From NCBI GenBank assembly GCA_947497895.1, contig CANMIL010000013.1, forward strand, positions 38,493 to 102,492: 64,000 nucleotides of DNA. Direction: 5' to 3'. How positions within the stretch are numbered: the stretch's first letter is position 1; every line of letters starts with the position of its first letter. Made by a program: the position numbers and the translations under genes. This document shows, piece by piece, positions 17,590 to 24,486 of the stretch. The DNA is from an uncultured Tenacibaculum sp. GTDB taxonomy: Bacteria; Bacteroidota; Bacteroidia; Flavobacteriales; Flavobacteriaceae. The notes under the pieces are model-generated. The model was not told the DNA's origin, did no database searches, and saw only the letters and a program-made list of their open reading frames with translations.

Positions 17590-18294
17590 ATGGTAAGAAG
17601 ATTTTTAGTACTTGCAGTACTGTTTAGCGCAATTTTTAATTCATTTGGTCAGAGAGAGAAAGTTCTGAATCTTCCTAGTTTTGACAAACCTTTATTTCAT
17701 TATGGATTTTATTTAGGGTTAAACACTAATGGATATAAAGTTTCGTACAAACCAAGTTTTGTAAATAACCCTCAAGTAGAAGTTCAATCATCTGTTGGTT
17801 TTAATGTAGGTTTAATTGGAGATTTAAGACTACACAATAATTTAAACCTTCGTTTTGAACCAGGATTAATGTCTAATACAAAGACATTAGTATTTAATCA
17901 CATGTCTGCTGTTAATGAAAACAGAAGAACAAGAGAAGTTGGAGCTACATTCCTTCATCTTCCGTTAATTTTAAAAGCAAGCACGAATAGAATTAATAAT
18001 GTTAGACCTTATGTTTTAGGTGGTATTTCATATGATTACAATTTTTCAAGTAATGAAAACAATAGTGATGATAACTTCGCTGGGAACTTCAGAACAAAGA
18101 CAAGTAATTTTATGTACGAAATAGGAATCGGTATTGACTTATACCTTAACTATTTTAAGCTATCTCCATCTATACGTGGGGTTTTTGCTATTAACAACGA
18201 ATTAACCTACGACAATAGCCCGAATAGTCCTTGGACAGACCCAATCGACTTCCTAGGAACAAGAGGTGTTTTTCTACATCTTGCCTTTGAGTAA
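17590..18294 (+). CDS. porT: PorT family protein (type IX secretion/gliding)
   Basis: The 234-residue protein has a signal peptide (about 1-22, ending FNSFGQ) and a beta-rich outer-membrane body with GFYLGLNTNGYKV and LRFEPGLMSN, typical of PorT. PorT is needed for type IX secretion in Bacteroidota. I place the start at ATG 17590, right after the menG stop; the frame extends upstream only inside menG. Position after ubiE/menG supports the call, because this pairing is common in flavobacteria. Confidence 0.88.
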   Translation: MVRRFLVLAVLFSAIFNSFGQREKVLNLPSFDKPLFHYGFYLGLNTNGYKVSYKPSFVNNPQVEVQSSVGFNVGLIGDLRLHNNLNLRFEPGLMSNTKTLVFNHMSAVNENRRTREVGATFLHLPLILKASTNRINNVRPYVLGGISYDYNFSSNENNSDDNFAGNFRTKTSNFMYEIGIGIDLYLNYFKLSPSIRGVFAINNELTYDNSPNSPWTDPIDFLGTRGVFLHLAFE

Positions 18295-18344
18295 ATCTGA
18301 AAAACTCAGAGTAATACACGCTACAAATTTCACAAAATTCATAT

Positions 18345-18437
18345 ATAAAACGAAAGGCTTTCAAGTAATTGAAAGCCTTTCTCAATAAGGATACTAACCT
18401 TTAACCTTATTAGATAGAAGTCCCCCGAAATCTATCT
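18345..18437 (-). ncRNA. candidate small RNA, copy A
   Basis: On the minus strand a 5' hairpin (GATAGA/TCTATC with loop TTTCGGGGGACT) opens a 31-bp block at 18436-18406 that is identical to copy B. About 25 nt of variable sequence follow, then a terminator-like stem GAAAGGCTTTCAA/TTGAAAGCCTTTC (18381-18352) with a T-rich tail. The layout 5' hairpin, linker, terminator repeats in copy B at 181-bp spacing. No promoter was clearly found for this copy. No open frame explains it. The 5' end is an estimate. Confidence 0.5.
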
Positions 18438-18524
18438 CGTGTATAGTTTTGACACGTGATTTTTTAATTAGTCACAATTTGGAACTAAAAAAATAAATTA
18501 TCACTAAAAAAACAGTTGTTTAAA

Positions 18525-18618
18525 TATAAAAAATGAAAAAGGCTATCAATTAAGATAGCCTTTCGAATATGTAAAGTTAACCTTCACTTATTAGATAGAA
18601 GTCCCCCGAAATCTATCG
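18525..18618 (-). ncRNA. candidate small RNA, copy B
   Basis: It has the same layout as copy A: the 31-bp block at 18617-18587 with hairpin GATAGA/TCTATC, a linker sharing AAGGTTAA, then a terminator stem CGAAAGGCTATC/GATAGCCTTTTTC (18565-18535) and a T tail. TATATTTG on minus at 18671-18664 could be a -7 element, which would start the RNA near 18657 and add about 40 nt at the 5' end. Confidence 0.5.
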
Positions 18619-18682
18619 TAAACTCTTTGTTTCAATTTCATTAATATCATTCTGATAGATACGCAAATATATATATTTTTTT

Positions 18683-19501
18683 TTATTTCTTAAATACTAT
18701 TTTACTGTCTACCACGTCTTTAATAGGTAAAATCATTTTTCCGTCCTTAGTATTTAACGTAATACATATGTTATCTATTGCTGTTACTACTCCTTCAATT
18801 TCACCAATAACCACATGCTCTCCAATACCAATATTCTTTCTTGAATAATATCCAAAAAGCAATCGTCCAACAGCATCTCTTGCTCCTAAACCAAAAGCAA
18901 TTGTAAAGGCCGCCAAGATCGAACCAATTAGCAATGTTAAGTTACTCTTTATAATTGAAGTATCAACTCCTGCCTGATCTAATGCCGTTATTGATAAAAA
19001 CACTACAATCAAATAAAATGCTATGTTTCCAACTAAGTTTCCTCCAGAAAGCTCAAGAGACTTAAACATTGACTGAATAGCCTTCTTTACCATGGTACCT
19101 AAATAAGCACCTGCTACAAAAATCCCTAAAGCTGTGAGTAATTTTGGCAAGTATGCAAAGAAACTCTTGATTCCGCTTGAAACGCCATCCAAACCAAAAA
19201 TTTCTGCACCAACCATGACAAACATAAATATTAAAAACCACTTTAAAACGGCTAATATTACATTGGTAAGTACAATGTTTATCGTAGTATCTCCAAAAAT
19301 TTGAGTATTACTAAGTTTTTTCGACCATTCGTCAATTTTTGTTTTTGCTAAAGCCTTTCGAACAATATAAAGGAAAAGTTTAATTACCAACCAAGATATT
19401 ATTATAAAAGCAATAAACCCTGCAACCGTTGGCAAAGACTTATAAATGCTTTGAAAAGTGTCCCTAAATGGTTTCAAAATGTTTTCTTGCAATGGAATCA
19501 T
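18683..19501 (-). CDS. small-conductance mechanosensitive channel (MscS family)
   Basis: The 272-residue membrane protein has an N-terminal helix at about 20-50, a conserved TM-helix repeat region (about 70-190, including LGIFVAGAYLGTMVKKA), a pore helix (LIGSILAAFTIAFGLGARDAVGRLLFG) and a short beta domain (VVIGEIEGVVTAIDNICITL). MscS channels open under membrane tension and release solutes in osmotic downshock. The large cytoplasmic vestibule of E. coli MscS is mostly missing, as in short family members. It is 25 nt downstream of the 71-residue gene. Confidence 0.9.
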   Translation of the reverse strand: MIPLQENILKPFRDTFQSIYKSLPTVAGFIAFIIISWLVIKLFLYIVRKALAKTKIDEWSKKLSNTQIFGDTTINIVLTNVILAVLKWFLIFMFVMVGAEIFGLDGVSSGIKSFFAYLPKLLTALGIFVAGAYLGTMVKKAIQSMFKSLELSGGNLVGNIAFYLIVVFLSITALDQAGVDTSIIKSNLTLLIGSILAAFTIAFGLGARDAVGRLLFGYYSRKNIGIGEHVVIGEIEGVVTAIDNICITLNTKDGKMILPIKDVVDSKIVFKK

Positions 19502-19526
19502 GACAGTATTAGTTTAGTTTATGATG

Positions 19527-19742
19527 TTAATCCGTTTCTTTTTTATCATCCTTGTTCATATCATTAGAAGGTCGCGAACCTCCACCATTAAGTAAATCGG
19601 CAATTGCATTAGGATACTTTACAACAAACAAATCCGCTACGTCAATAGAAAGTTTTATCATTGCCACATCGTTAAGTACTTTTTCCCTAAGTACCTCTGG
19701 CAACTCTTCGTTATGTAATATTTTTTTAAATGGATTAGCCAT
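19527..19742 (-). CDS. small hypothetical protein, 71 aa
   Basis: The hydrophilic protein MANPFKKILHNEELPEVLRE has a central helical part (VMIKLSIDVADLF-like region, residues 25-50) and a disordered charged tail (NKDDKKETD). It starts 5 nt after the sigma factor stop, so it is surely cotranscribed. It lacks a membrane segment, so it does not look like a classical anti-sigma factor; a small sigma-binding or accessory role is only a guess. I do not recognise a family. Confidence 0.75.
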   Translation of the reverse strand: MANPFKKILHNEELPEVLREKVLNDVAMIKLSIDVADLFVVKYPNAIADLLNGGGSRPSNDMNKDDKKETD

Positions 19743-19747
19743 AATAA

Positions 19748-20296
19748 TTACAACTCGTTATACGTTTCTACGACTTTCGCCTTTGCTCGTTTTAATCGCA
19801 TTTTTACTGCGCTTTCTCCCAATTCTAATGACCCCGCTATTTCTTTTATACTCATATCGTCTTGATATTTCATTAATAAAATCATTTTTTCAGCAGGAGA
19901 GATTAGCTCAAGTGCCTTTGCAAGCTTATCTGATTTTAACTCAAATAAAGTTGCGTCATCAATTTCATCCAAACCACTATCCTCTTCCTTGATTTGATCC
20001 GTTACAACGGTAACTCTTTCCTTTCTTTTTGCGCTGTTCCGCTGAACATAATTCACACAAAAATTGTAGGTAAAAGAATATAACCAAGTAGAAAACTTTG
20101 ATTTCCCCTTAAAGGTACGCAATTTTACAAACAAGCGAATAAAAAGATCATGTGTTAAATCCTGTGCTTCTTCCTTACTATTGGAAAAACCATAGCACTT
20201 GTTGTACACAAGACCAGCATAGCGATCGTACAAAACAGCGAACAAATGGGTGTCATTTTTCTCTACTATTTTGGTGACCAGCTCTTCGTCACTCAT
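19748..20296 (-). CDS. ECF-type RNA polymerase sigma factor
   Basis: The 182-residue protein has sigma region 2 (FAVLYDRYAGLVYNKCYGF ... DLTHDLFIRLFVKLRTF ... FSTWLYSFTYNFCVNYV) and region 4 (LELISPAEKMILLMKYQDDMSIKEIAGSLELGESAVKMRLKRAK). I chose ATG 20296 (MSDEELVTKIV); a TTG eight codons upstream is an alternative. No transmembrane anti-sigma factor lies next to it; the next genes encode a small soluble protein and a mechanosensitive channel, so a link to envelope stress is possible but only inferred. Confidence 0.92.
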   Translation of the reverse strand: MSDEELVTKIVEKNDTHLFAVLYDRYAGLVYNKCYGFSNSKEEAQDLTHDLFIRLFVKLRTFKGKSKFSTWLYSFTYNFCVNYVQRNSAKRKERVTVVTDQIKEEDSGLDEIDDATLFELKSDKLAKALELISPAEKMILLMKYQDDMSIKEIAGSLELGESAVKMRLKRAKAKVVETYNEL

Positions 20297-20543
20297 TTTT
20301 GTAACATCAATACTCTTCAACGGCTAAGTTCAGTTAACGTTTCGTTTAGACTTTGTTTTTTTAAGACACATATTTTTCTTAATGGTCACTTTTTCATTTT
20401 TGACTAAATCAAATTTAACAAATCTTTAACAGGAGAAAAACTTTTTTTAAAAAAAATAAAAACTTTTGTAACATTTAATGTAAATGCTCCGTATAAGTAA
20501 GTAAAGAGCAATAGATAACTAATAAAAACACAAGCCTTATTAC

Positions 20544-21407
20544 ATGAGACAACTTAAGATTACAAAACAGGTTACCAACAGGGAAACCGCCTCATTAGAC
20601 AAGTATTTACAGGAGATTGGAAAGGTAGATTTAATTACCGCGGATGAAGAAGTAGAATTAGCACAGCGAATAAAGGCGGGTGACCAAAGAGCATTAGAAA
20701 AACTTACTAAAGCTAACCTTCGTTTTGTGGTATCTGTTGCTAAACAATATCAAAATCAAGGTTTAACATTACCTGATTTAATTAATGAAGGTAACTTGGG
20801 ATTAATTAAAGCTGCGAAGCGTTTTGACGAAACTCGTGGATTTAAATTTATCTCTTATGCCGTTTGGTGGATTCGTCAATCTATCTTACAGGCTTTAGCT
20901 GAGCAATCTCGTATTGTACGTTTACCTTTGAACAAAATTGGTTCAATTAACAAGATCAACAAAATGTATGCCTTCTTAGAGCAAGAAAATGAGCGCCCAC
21001 CAAGTGCTGAGGAAATTGCAAAGAAGCTTGACATGACTGTAAACGATGTTAAAGAATCAATGAAAAATTCTGGTCGTCATGTATCAATGGATGCTCCATT
21101 AATAGAAGGAGAAGATTCAAACTTATATGACGTATTAAATTCTGGTGAGTCACCAAATCCAGATAAAACATTATTACACGAATCATTACGTATTGAAATT
21201 AACCGTGCGTTAGAAACCTTAACTCCTCGTGAAGCTGATGTTGTAAAATTATACTTCGGTTTAGGAGAACACCAACCAATGACATTAGAAGAAATTGGTG
21301 AAACTTTTGATTTAACACGTGAACGTGTTCGTCAAATTAAGGAAAAAGCTATTAGAAGGCTAAAACACACGTCTCGTAGTAAGATTTTAATGACTTATTT
21401 AGGTTAA
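20544..21407 (+). CDS. rpoD: primary RNA polymerase sigma factor
   Basis: The 287-residue protein has regions 1.2 (SLDKYLQEIGKVDLITADEE), 2 (NLRFVVSVAKQYQNQGLTLPDLINEGNLGLIKAAKRFD, RGFKFISYAVWWIRQ), 3 and 4 (LEEIGETFDLTRERVRQIKEKAIRRLKH). It lacks region 1.1 and is much shorter than E. coli RpoD, as is usual in Bacteroidota, whose primary sigma recognises the TTG/TAnnTTTG promoters seen elsewhere in this window. A hairpin terminator follows at 21477. Confidence 0.96.
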   Translation: MRQLKITKQVTNRETASLDKYLQEIGKVDLITADEEVELAQRIKAGDQRALEKLTKANLRFVVSVAKQYQNQGLTLPDLINEGNLGLIKAAKRFDETRGFKFISYAVWWIRQSILQALAEQSRIVRLPLNKIGSINKINKMYAFLEQENERPPSAEEIAKKLDMTVNDVKESMKNSGRHVSMDAPLIEGEDSNLYDVLNSGESPNPDKTLLHESLRIEINRALETLTPREADVVKLYFGLGEHQPMTLEEIGETFDLTRERVRQIKEKAIRRLKHTSRSKILMTYLG

Positions 21408-21476
21408 TTTTTCTATTAATAATATATTTACAGCAACAAATAGTTATCATAACTATTCGTTTTTTGATTAATGAAT

Positions 21477-21506
21477 GAAAGCTCTCAATTTTGAGAGCTT
21501 TCTTCG
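21477..21506 (+). terminator. rpoD terminator
   Basis: The stem GAAAGCTCTCAA/TTGAGAGCTTTC is followed by TTCGTTTT. Confidence 0.75.
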
Positions 21507-21578
21507 TTTTGAAACAGATTAAAACTTTCTAAAGTTTCTTCTTCCATTTTATAGGATTTTCAAATAAAAAAATTGACG

Positions 21579-21586
21579 TACTTTTG
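21579..21586 (+). promoter_or_regulatory. rpe promoter -7 element
   Basis: TACTTTTG is the same octamer as in the purH promoter and lies 31 nt before the rpe ATG. No clear TTG is seen at the normal distance. Confidence 0.55.
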
Positions 21587-21617
21587 CGGCGTAAACAACA
21601 CAACAATTTTTATTTAA

Positions 21618-22274
21618 ATGGAAAAACTTATTGCTCCTTCGGTTTTAGCAGCTGACTTTGGAAATCTACAAAGAGATGTAGAGATGGTGAATGAAAGTAA
21701 AGCTGATTGGTTTCATATTGACATTATGGACGGTGTTTTTGTGCCAAATATCTCATTTGGAATGCCAGTTTTAAAGTCGATTTCTTCGCATGCAAAAAAA
21801 ACAATTGATGTTCACTTAATGATCGTTGATCCTGACAGGTATATTAATACTTTTGCTGACTTAGGCGCTGATATTTTAACTGTACATTATGAAGCTTGCA
21901 CTCACTTACACAGAACCATTCAAGCAATAAAAGCTGCTGGAATGAAAGCAGGTGTAGCATTAAATCCACATACTCCAATAGCAGTTTTAGAAGATATTAT
22001 TGCAGACTTAGATTTAGTTTGTATTATGAGTGTGAATCCAGGTTTTGGAGGGCAATCATTTATTGAAAACACTTATAAAAAAGTAAGTCAATTAAAACAC
22101 TTAATTGAATTTAGTAATGCATCTACATTAATTGAAATTGATGGGGGTGTTACTGATAAAAATGCAAATCAATTAATAGAGGCTGGTGCCGATGTTTTAG
22201 TTGCTGGAAGCTTTGTTTTTAAAAGCGAAGATCCAACAGCGACTATTGAAAATTTGAAAGCGATTGTAAATTAA
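21618..22274 (+). CDS. rpe: ribulose-phosphate 3-epimerase
   Basis: The 218-residue TIM-barrel enzyme interconverts ribulose 5-phosphate and xylulose 5-phosphate in the pentose phosphate pathway. Signatures include APSVLAADFGNL at the N-terminus, FHIDIMDGVFVPNISFG, DVHLMI, SVNPGFGGQSFI and IEIDGGV. Length is normal. It has its own promoter element and a strong terminator. Confidence 0.96.
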   Translation: MEKLIAPSVLAADFGNLQRDVEMVNESKADWFHIDIMDGVFVPNISFGMPVLKSISSHAKKTIDVHLMIVDPDRYINTFADLGADILTVHYEACTHLHRTIQAIKAAGMKAGVALNPHTPIAVLEDIIADLDLVCIMSVNPGFGGQSFIENTYKKVSQLKHLIEFSNASTLIEIDGGVTDKNANQLIEAGADVLVAGSFVFKSEDPTATIENLKAIVN

Positions 22275-22292
22275 TCACAAATCGCAAAAAGT

Positions 22293-22325
22293 AAAAAGCA
22301 GTAAGAAATTCTTACTGCTTTTTTT
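22293..22325 (+). terminator. rpe terminator
   Basis: The stem AAAGCAGTAAG/CTTACTGCTTT is followed by a run of T. It also faces the convergent CBS gene. Confidence 0.85.
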
Positions 22326-22331
22326 GTTCAA

Positions 22332-22754
22332 CTAATTGAACTGTTCTAAAAGAAAATATATCAAATCTGTTGTTGTTACTATTCCTACTAAATCTCCTCC
22401 TTCAATTACTGGTAATGCATGAAATTCTTTTTTAGATAATATTTCTGCCACTTCCTTGATTGTATTGGTCGGACTTACAGTTACTAAGTTTTTAGCCATT
22501 ACTTGCTCAATCGTAAACATATTATAGACTACTGTATCCACATCATTCTCATCTTCATCAATAGCATCAGCAAAACTAATTCTTAATAAATCAGTATAAC
22601 TTAATATTCCGACAATAGTACTTCCACTTACTACTGGAATATGCCTTATATTATTTTCTTTAAATAATTTCTCTGCTGTAGTTAAATCATCTGTTTTGTT
22701 TAAAGTAATTACATTTTTACTCATTATAACTGATACTGGCGTTCTTTTCTTCAT
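22332..22754 (-). CDS. CBS-domain pair protein
   Basis: The 140-residue protein consists almost only of two CBS domains (about 8-62 and 78-137), with the repeated pattern NNIRHIPVVSGSTIVGILSYTDLL and KEFHALPVIEGGDLVGIVTTTDLI. CBS pairs bind adenosyl nucleotides and act as energy or ligand sensors. It is transcribed divergently from the Crp/Fnr regulator gene across 163 nt, so the two may share control. Target unknown. Confidence 0.9.
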   Translation of the reverse strand: MKKRTPVSVIMSKNVITLNKTDDLTTAEKLFKENNIRHIPVVSGSTIVGILSYTDLLRISFADAIDEDENDVDTVVYNMFTIEQVMAKNLVTVSPTNTIKEVAEILSKKEFHALPVIEGGDLVGIVTTTDLIYFLLEQFN

Positions 22755-22917
22755 GATATTAAATGATTTTTATTTCAATTTCTATATCAAATTTCCAGAA
22801 ATTATTGAAGCAAAACACTGACTTTTATCATTAAAAGAATTGTTTTATTTTCCTATTATATTAGGTATCTTTACTTAAGATATAGCAAATTAATTCACTC
22901 ACTAAATTCCTTTACCC

Positions 22918-23550
22918 TTGATAGAAGAGCTAAAATTCAATTACGGTTATTTGTTCGAAGAAGATTTACTAAATGAGATACTAGCAATTGGTGTTTATAA
23001 AGAGTTTGATTCAAATATAACCATCATTGATACGAATAGTTATATCGTTTCAATCCCACTACTTCTAGAAGGTGCTATTAAGATTTTAAGAGAAGATGAA
23101 AATGGAGATGAATTAGTTTTATATTATTTAGAAAAGGGTGATACATGCGCTGTTACTCTTTCTTGCTGTGTTGGGCAAACAAAAAGTAAGATTAGAGCTG
23201 TTACTGAAACTGATGTTAAGTTACTCATGGTTCCTAAGGAAAAAATGAGTGATTGGTTAAGTAAATACAAATCATGGCAAGAGTTCATTTTACAGAGTTA
23301 TCACAACAGACTACAAGAGTTTATTGAGGCAGTAGATACTATTGCCTTTTTAAATATGGACCAACGTTTATTTAAGTATTTAAGAGATAAAGCATTGGTA
23401 AACCATAACGATTCAATTAGCGTTACTCATCAAGAAATAGCTAACGACCTTCACACCTCACGAGTAGTTGTTTCTAGACTTCTTAAATCACTTGAAAAAC
23501 AAGGAAAAATTAAACTCCAACGCAACTTAATACAAGTACTAGAAATATAG
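22918..23550 (+). CDS. Crp/Fnr family transcriptional regulator
   Basis: The 210-residue protein has an N-terminal cyclic-nucleotide-binding fold (about 10-115, including GAIKILREDENGDELVLYYLEKGD) and a C-terminal HTH_CRP domain (ISVTHQEIANDLHTSRVVVSRLLKSLEKQGKIKL). It lacks the N-terminal four-cysteine set of E. coli FNR; a CC pair sits in TLSCCVGQ. The start is taken as TTG 22918 because no ATG occurs in frame until far inside. The perfect palindrome TGTAACTTTTGTTACA 37 nt after its stop could be its binding site. Confidence 0.9.
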   Translation: MIEELKFNYGYLFEEDLLNEILAIGVYKEFDSNITIIDTNSYIVSIPLLLEGAIKILREDENGDELVLYYLEKGDTCAVTLSCCVGQTKSKIRAVTETDVKLLMVPKEKMSDWLSKYKSWQEFILQSYHNRLQEFIEAVDTIAFLNMDQRLFKYLRDKALVNHNDSISVTHQEIANDLHTSRVVVSRLLKSLEKQGKIKLQRNLIQVLEI

Positions 23551-23586
23551 CCCAAAGAGCTAAAAATTTCTTAAAAAAATAAGCTT

Positions 23587-23602
23587 TGTAACTTTTGTTA
23601 CA
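23587..23602. promoter_or_regulatory. palindrome resembling a Crp/Fnr operator
   Basis: TGTAAC-TTTT-GTTACA is a perfect inverted repeat. Its centre (23594.5) lies about 42 nt before a start predicted from the TACATTTA element at 23624-23631, the spacing of a class II activator site. That a Crp/Fnr protein binds here is inference from shape, spacing and the adjacent regulator gene. Confidence 0.5.
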
Positions 23603-23636
23603 TAAGCAGTTTTTTTATTCCGCTACATTTACTCAA

Positions 23637-23858
23637 CTACCTAAAACAACAGATTAAATCTGTCCTACTACGATTTATTTCGAGATTTGTATAGTTAGTT
23701 TAAAATGAAAGTTTCCCCTTAATTCTTTCAAGAAGGATACAAATGAACGGTATCTAAATATTATAATTTTAGCAAAGAGATTAAATTCTCTTGAATAAGT
23801 TCTATTTCCTCTAAGTAAAAAGAAAACATCTAATTTAAATTAGATGTTTTTATTTTTT
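23637..23858 (+). ncRNA. candidate noncoding RNA behind a Crp/Fnr-like site
   Basis: The 350-nt gap after the Crp/Fnr gene has no open frame beyond five codons. It holds a palindromic activator-like site, a -7-like TACATTTA (23624-23631), small hairpins (ACAGATTAAATCTGT; GAGATTAAATTCTC) and a strong terminator. A roughly 220-nt RNA would fit. Start and existence are predictions. Confidence 0.35.
23823..23858 (+). terminator. rho-independent terminator
   Basis: The stem AAAACATCTAATTT/AAATTAGATGTTTT is followed by TTATTTTTT. It ends the candidate RNA on plus and may also stop readthrough from tRNA-Arg on minus. Confidence 0.8.
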
Positions 23859-23868
23859 GAAACAAAAA

Positions 23869-23892
23869 AACCTCTTAAATAATTAAGAGGTT
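23869..23892 (-). terminator. tRNA-Arg terminator
   Basis: On the minus strand AACCTCTTAATT/ATTTAAGAGGTT is followed by a run of T, 14 nt after the tRNA. Confidence 0.75.
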
Positions 23893-23905
23893 GTAATTTA
23901 AAAAG

Positions 23906-23978
23906 CGACCCAGGAAGGACTCGAACCCTCATCGTCAGAGCCGAAATCTGATGTTCTATCCAATTGAACTACAAGGTC
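23906..23978 (-). tRNA. tRNA-Arg(TCG)
   Basis: A 73-nt cloverleaf on minus begins GACCTTGTAGTTCAATTGG. D stem is GTTC/GAAC, anticodon stem TCAGA/TCTGA with loop TTTCGGC (anticodon TCG), and T stem GAGGG/CCTTC. The acceptor stem GACCTTG/CTGGGTC carries one U-U mismatch and one G-U pair, so it is weaker than usual, but all arms form. CCA is not encoded. Confidence 0.88.
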
Positions 23979-24001
23979 ATTGTTTTCTACAATTTAGAAA
24001 A

Positions 24002-24451
24002 CTAATTTGAAAGTTTATTTTTTACTATTGCAGAGATTACTTTACCATCTGCTTGACCAGCCAATTGCTTTGATGCCATTCCCATCACTTTCCCCATATC
24101 TTTCATTCCTTCTGCTCCAACATTCGCAATTATCTCAACTACTACTTTCTCAATTTCTTCCTCGCTTAAGGCTTCAGGTAAAAATTGCTCTAAAACAGCA
24201 GCTTCTGCCAATTCTGGTTCTGCTAAATCAGCTCTTCCTTGTTCACTAAAAACAGCAGCACTATCCTTTCGTTGCTTTACCTGTTTCTGAACAATCTTCA
24301 ACTCTTCTTGATCGGTTAATTCACCTTCACGAGCTTCAGTATTCGCCAACATAAAAGCTGATTTTAGAGCTCTTAATGCTGTTAAAGCTACGGTGTCTTT
24401 AGACTTCATAGCCTCCTTCATTTTTTGAGTTATTTCCTTTTGTATACTCAT
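24002..24451 (-). CDS. GatB/YqeY domain protein
   Basis: The 149-residue YqeY-type protein shows MKSKDTVALTALRALKSA near the N-terminus, then a charged helical region and the C-terminal subdomain (EEEIEKVVVEIIANVGAEGMKDMGKVMGMASKQLAGQADGKVISAIVKNKL). The domain is the tRNA-binding tail of GatB; the free-standing protein has no settled function. It follows ftsZ by 35 nt and is probably the last gene of the cell wall cluster. Confidence 0.93.
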   Translation of the reverse strand: MSIQKEITQKMKEAMKSKDTVALTALRALKSAFMLANTEAREGELTDQEELKIVQKQVKQRKDSAAVFSEQGRADLAEPELAEAAVLEQFLPEALSEEEIEKVVVEIIANVGAEGMKDMGKVMGMASKQLAGQADGKVISAIVKNKLSN

Positions 24452-24486
24452 TCTAAAATTATTAAACTATCTCTGAGGTGATTTTA

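Noticed and set aside
18345..18618. CRISPR array explanation for the repeated 31-bp block
   Set aside because: There are only two copies, 181 bp apart, each followed by a terminator-like hairpin, and no cas genes are nearby.
22755..22917. TGA-N6-TCA motif between the CBS and Crp/Fnr genes as an operator
   Set aside because: The half-sites are only three bases and are not extended; too weak in AT-rich sequence.
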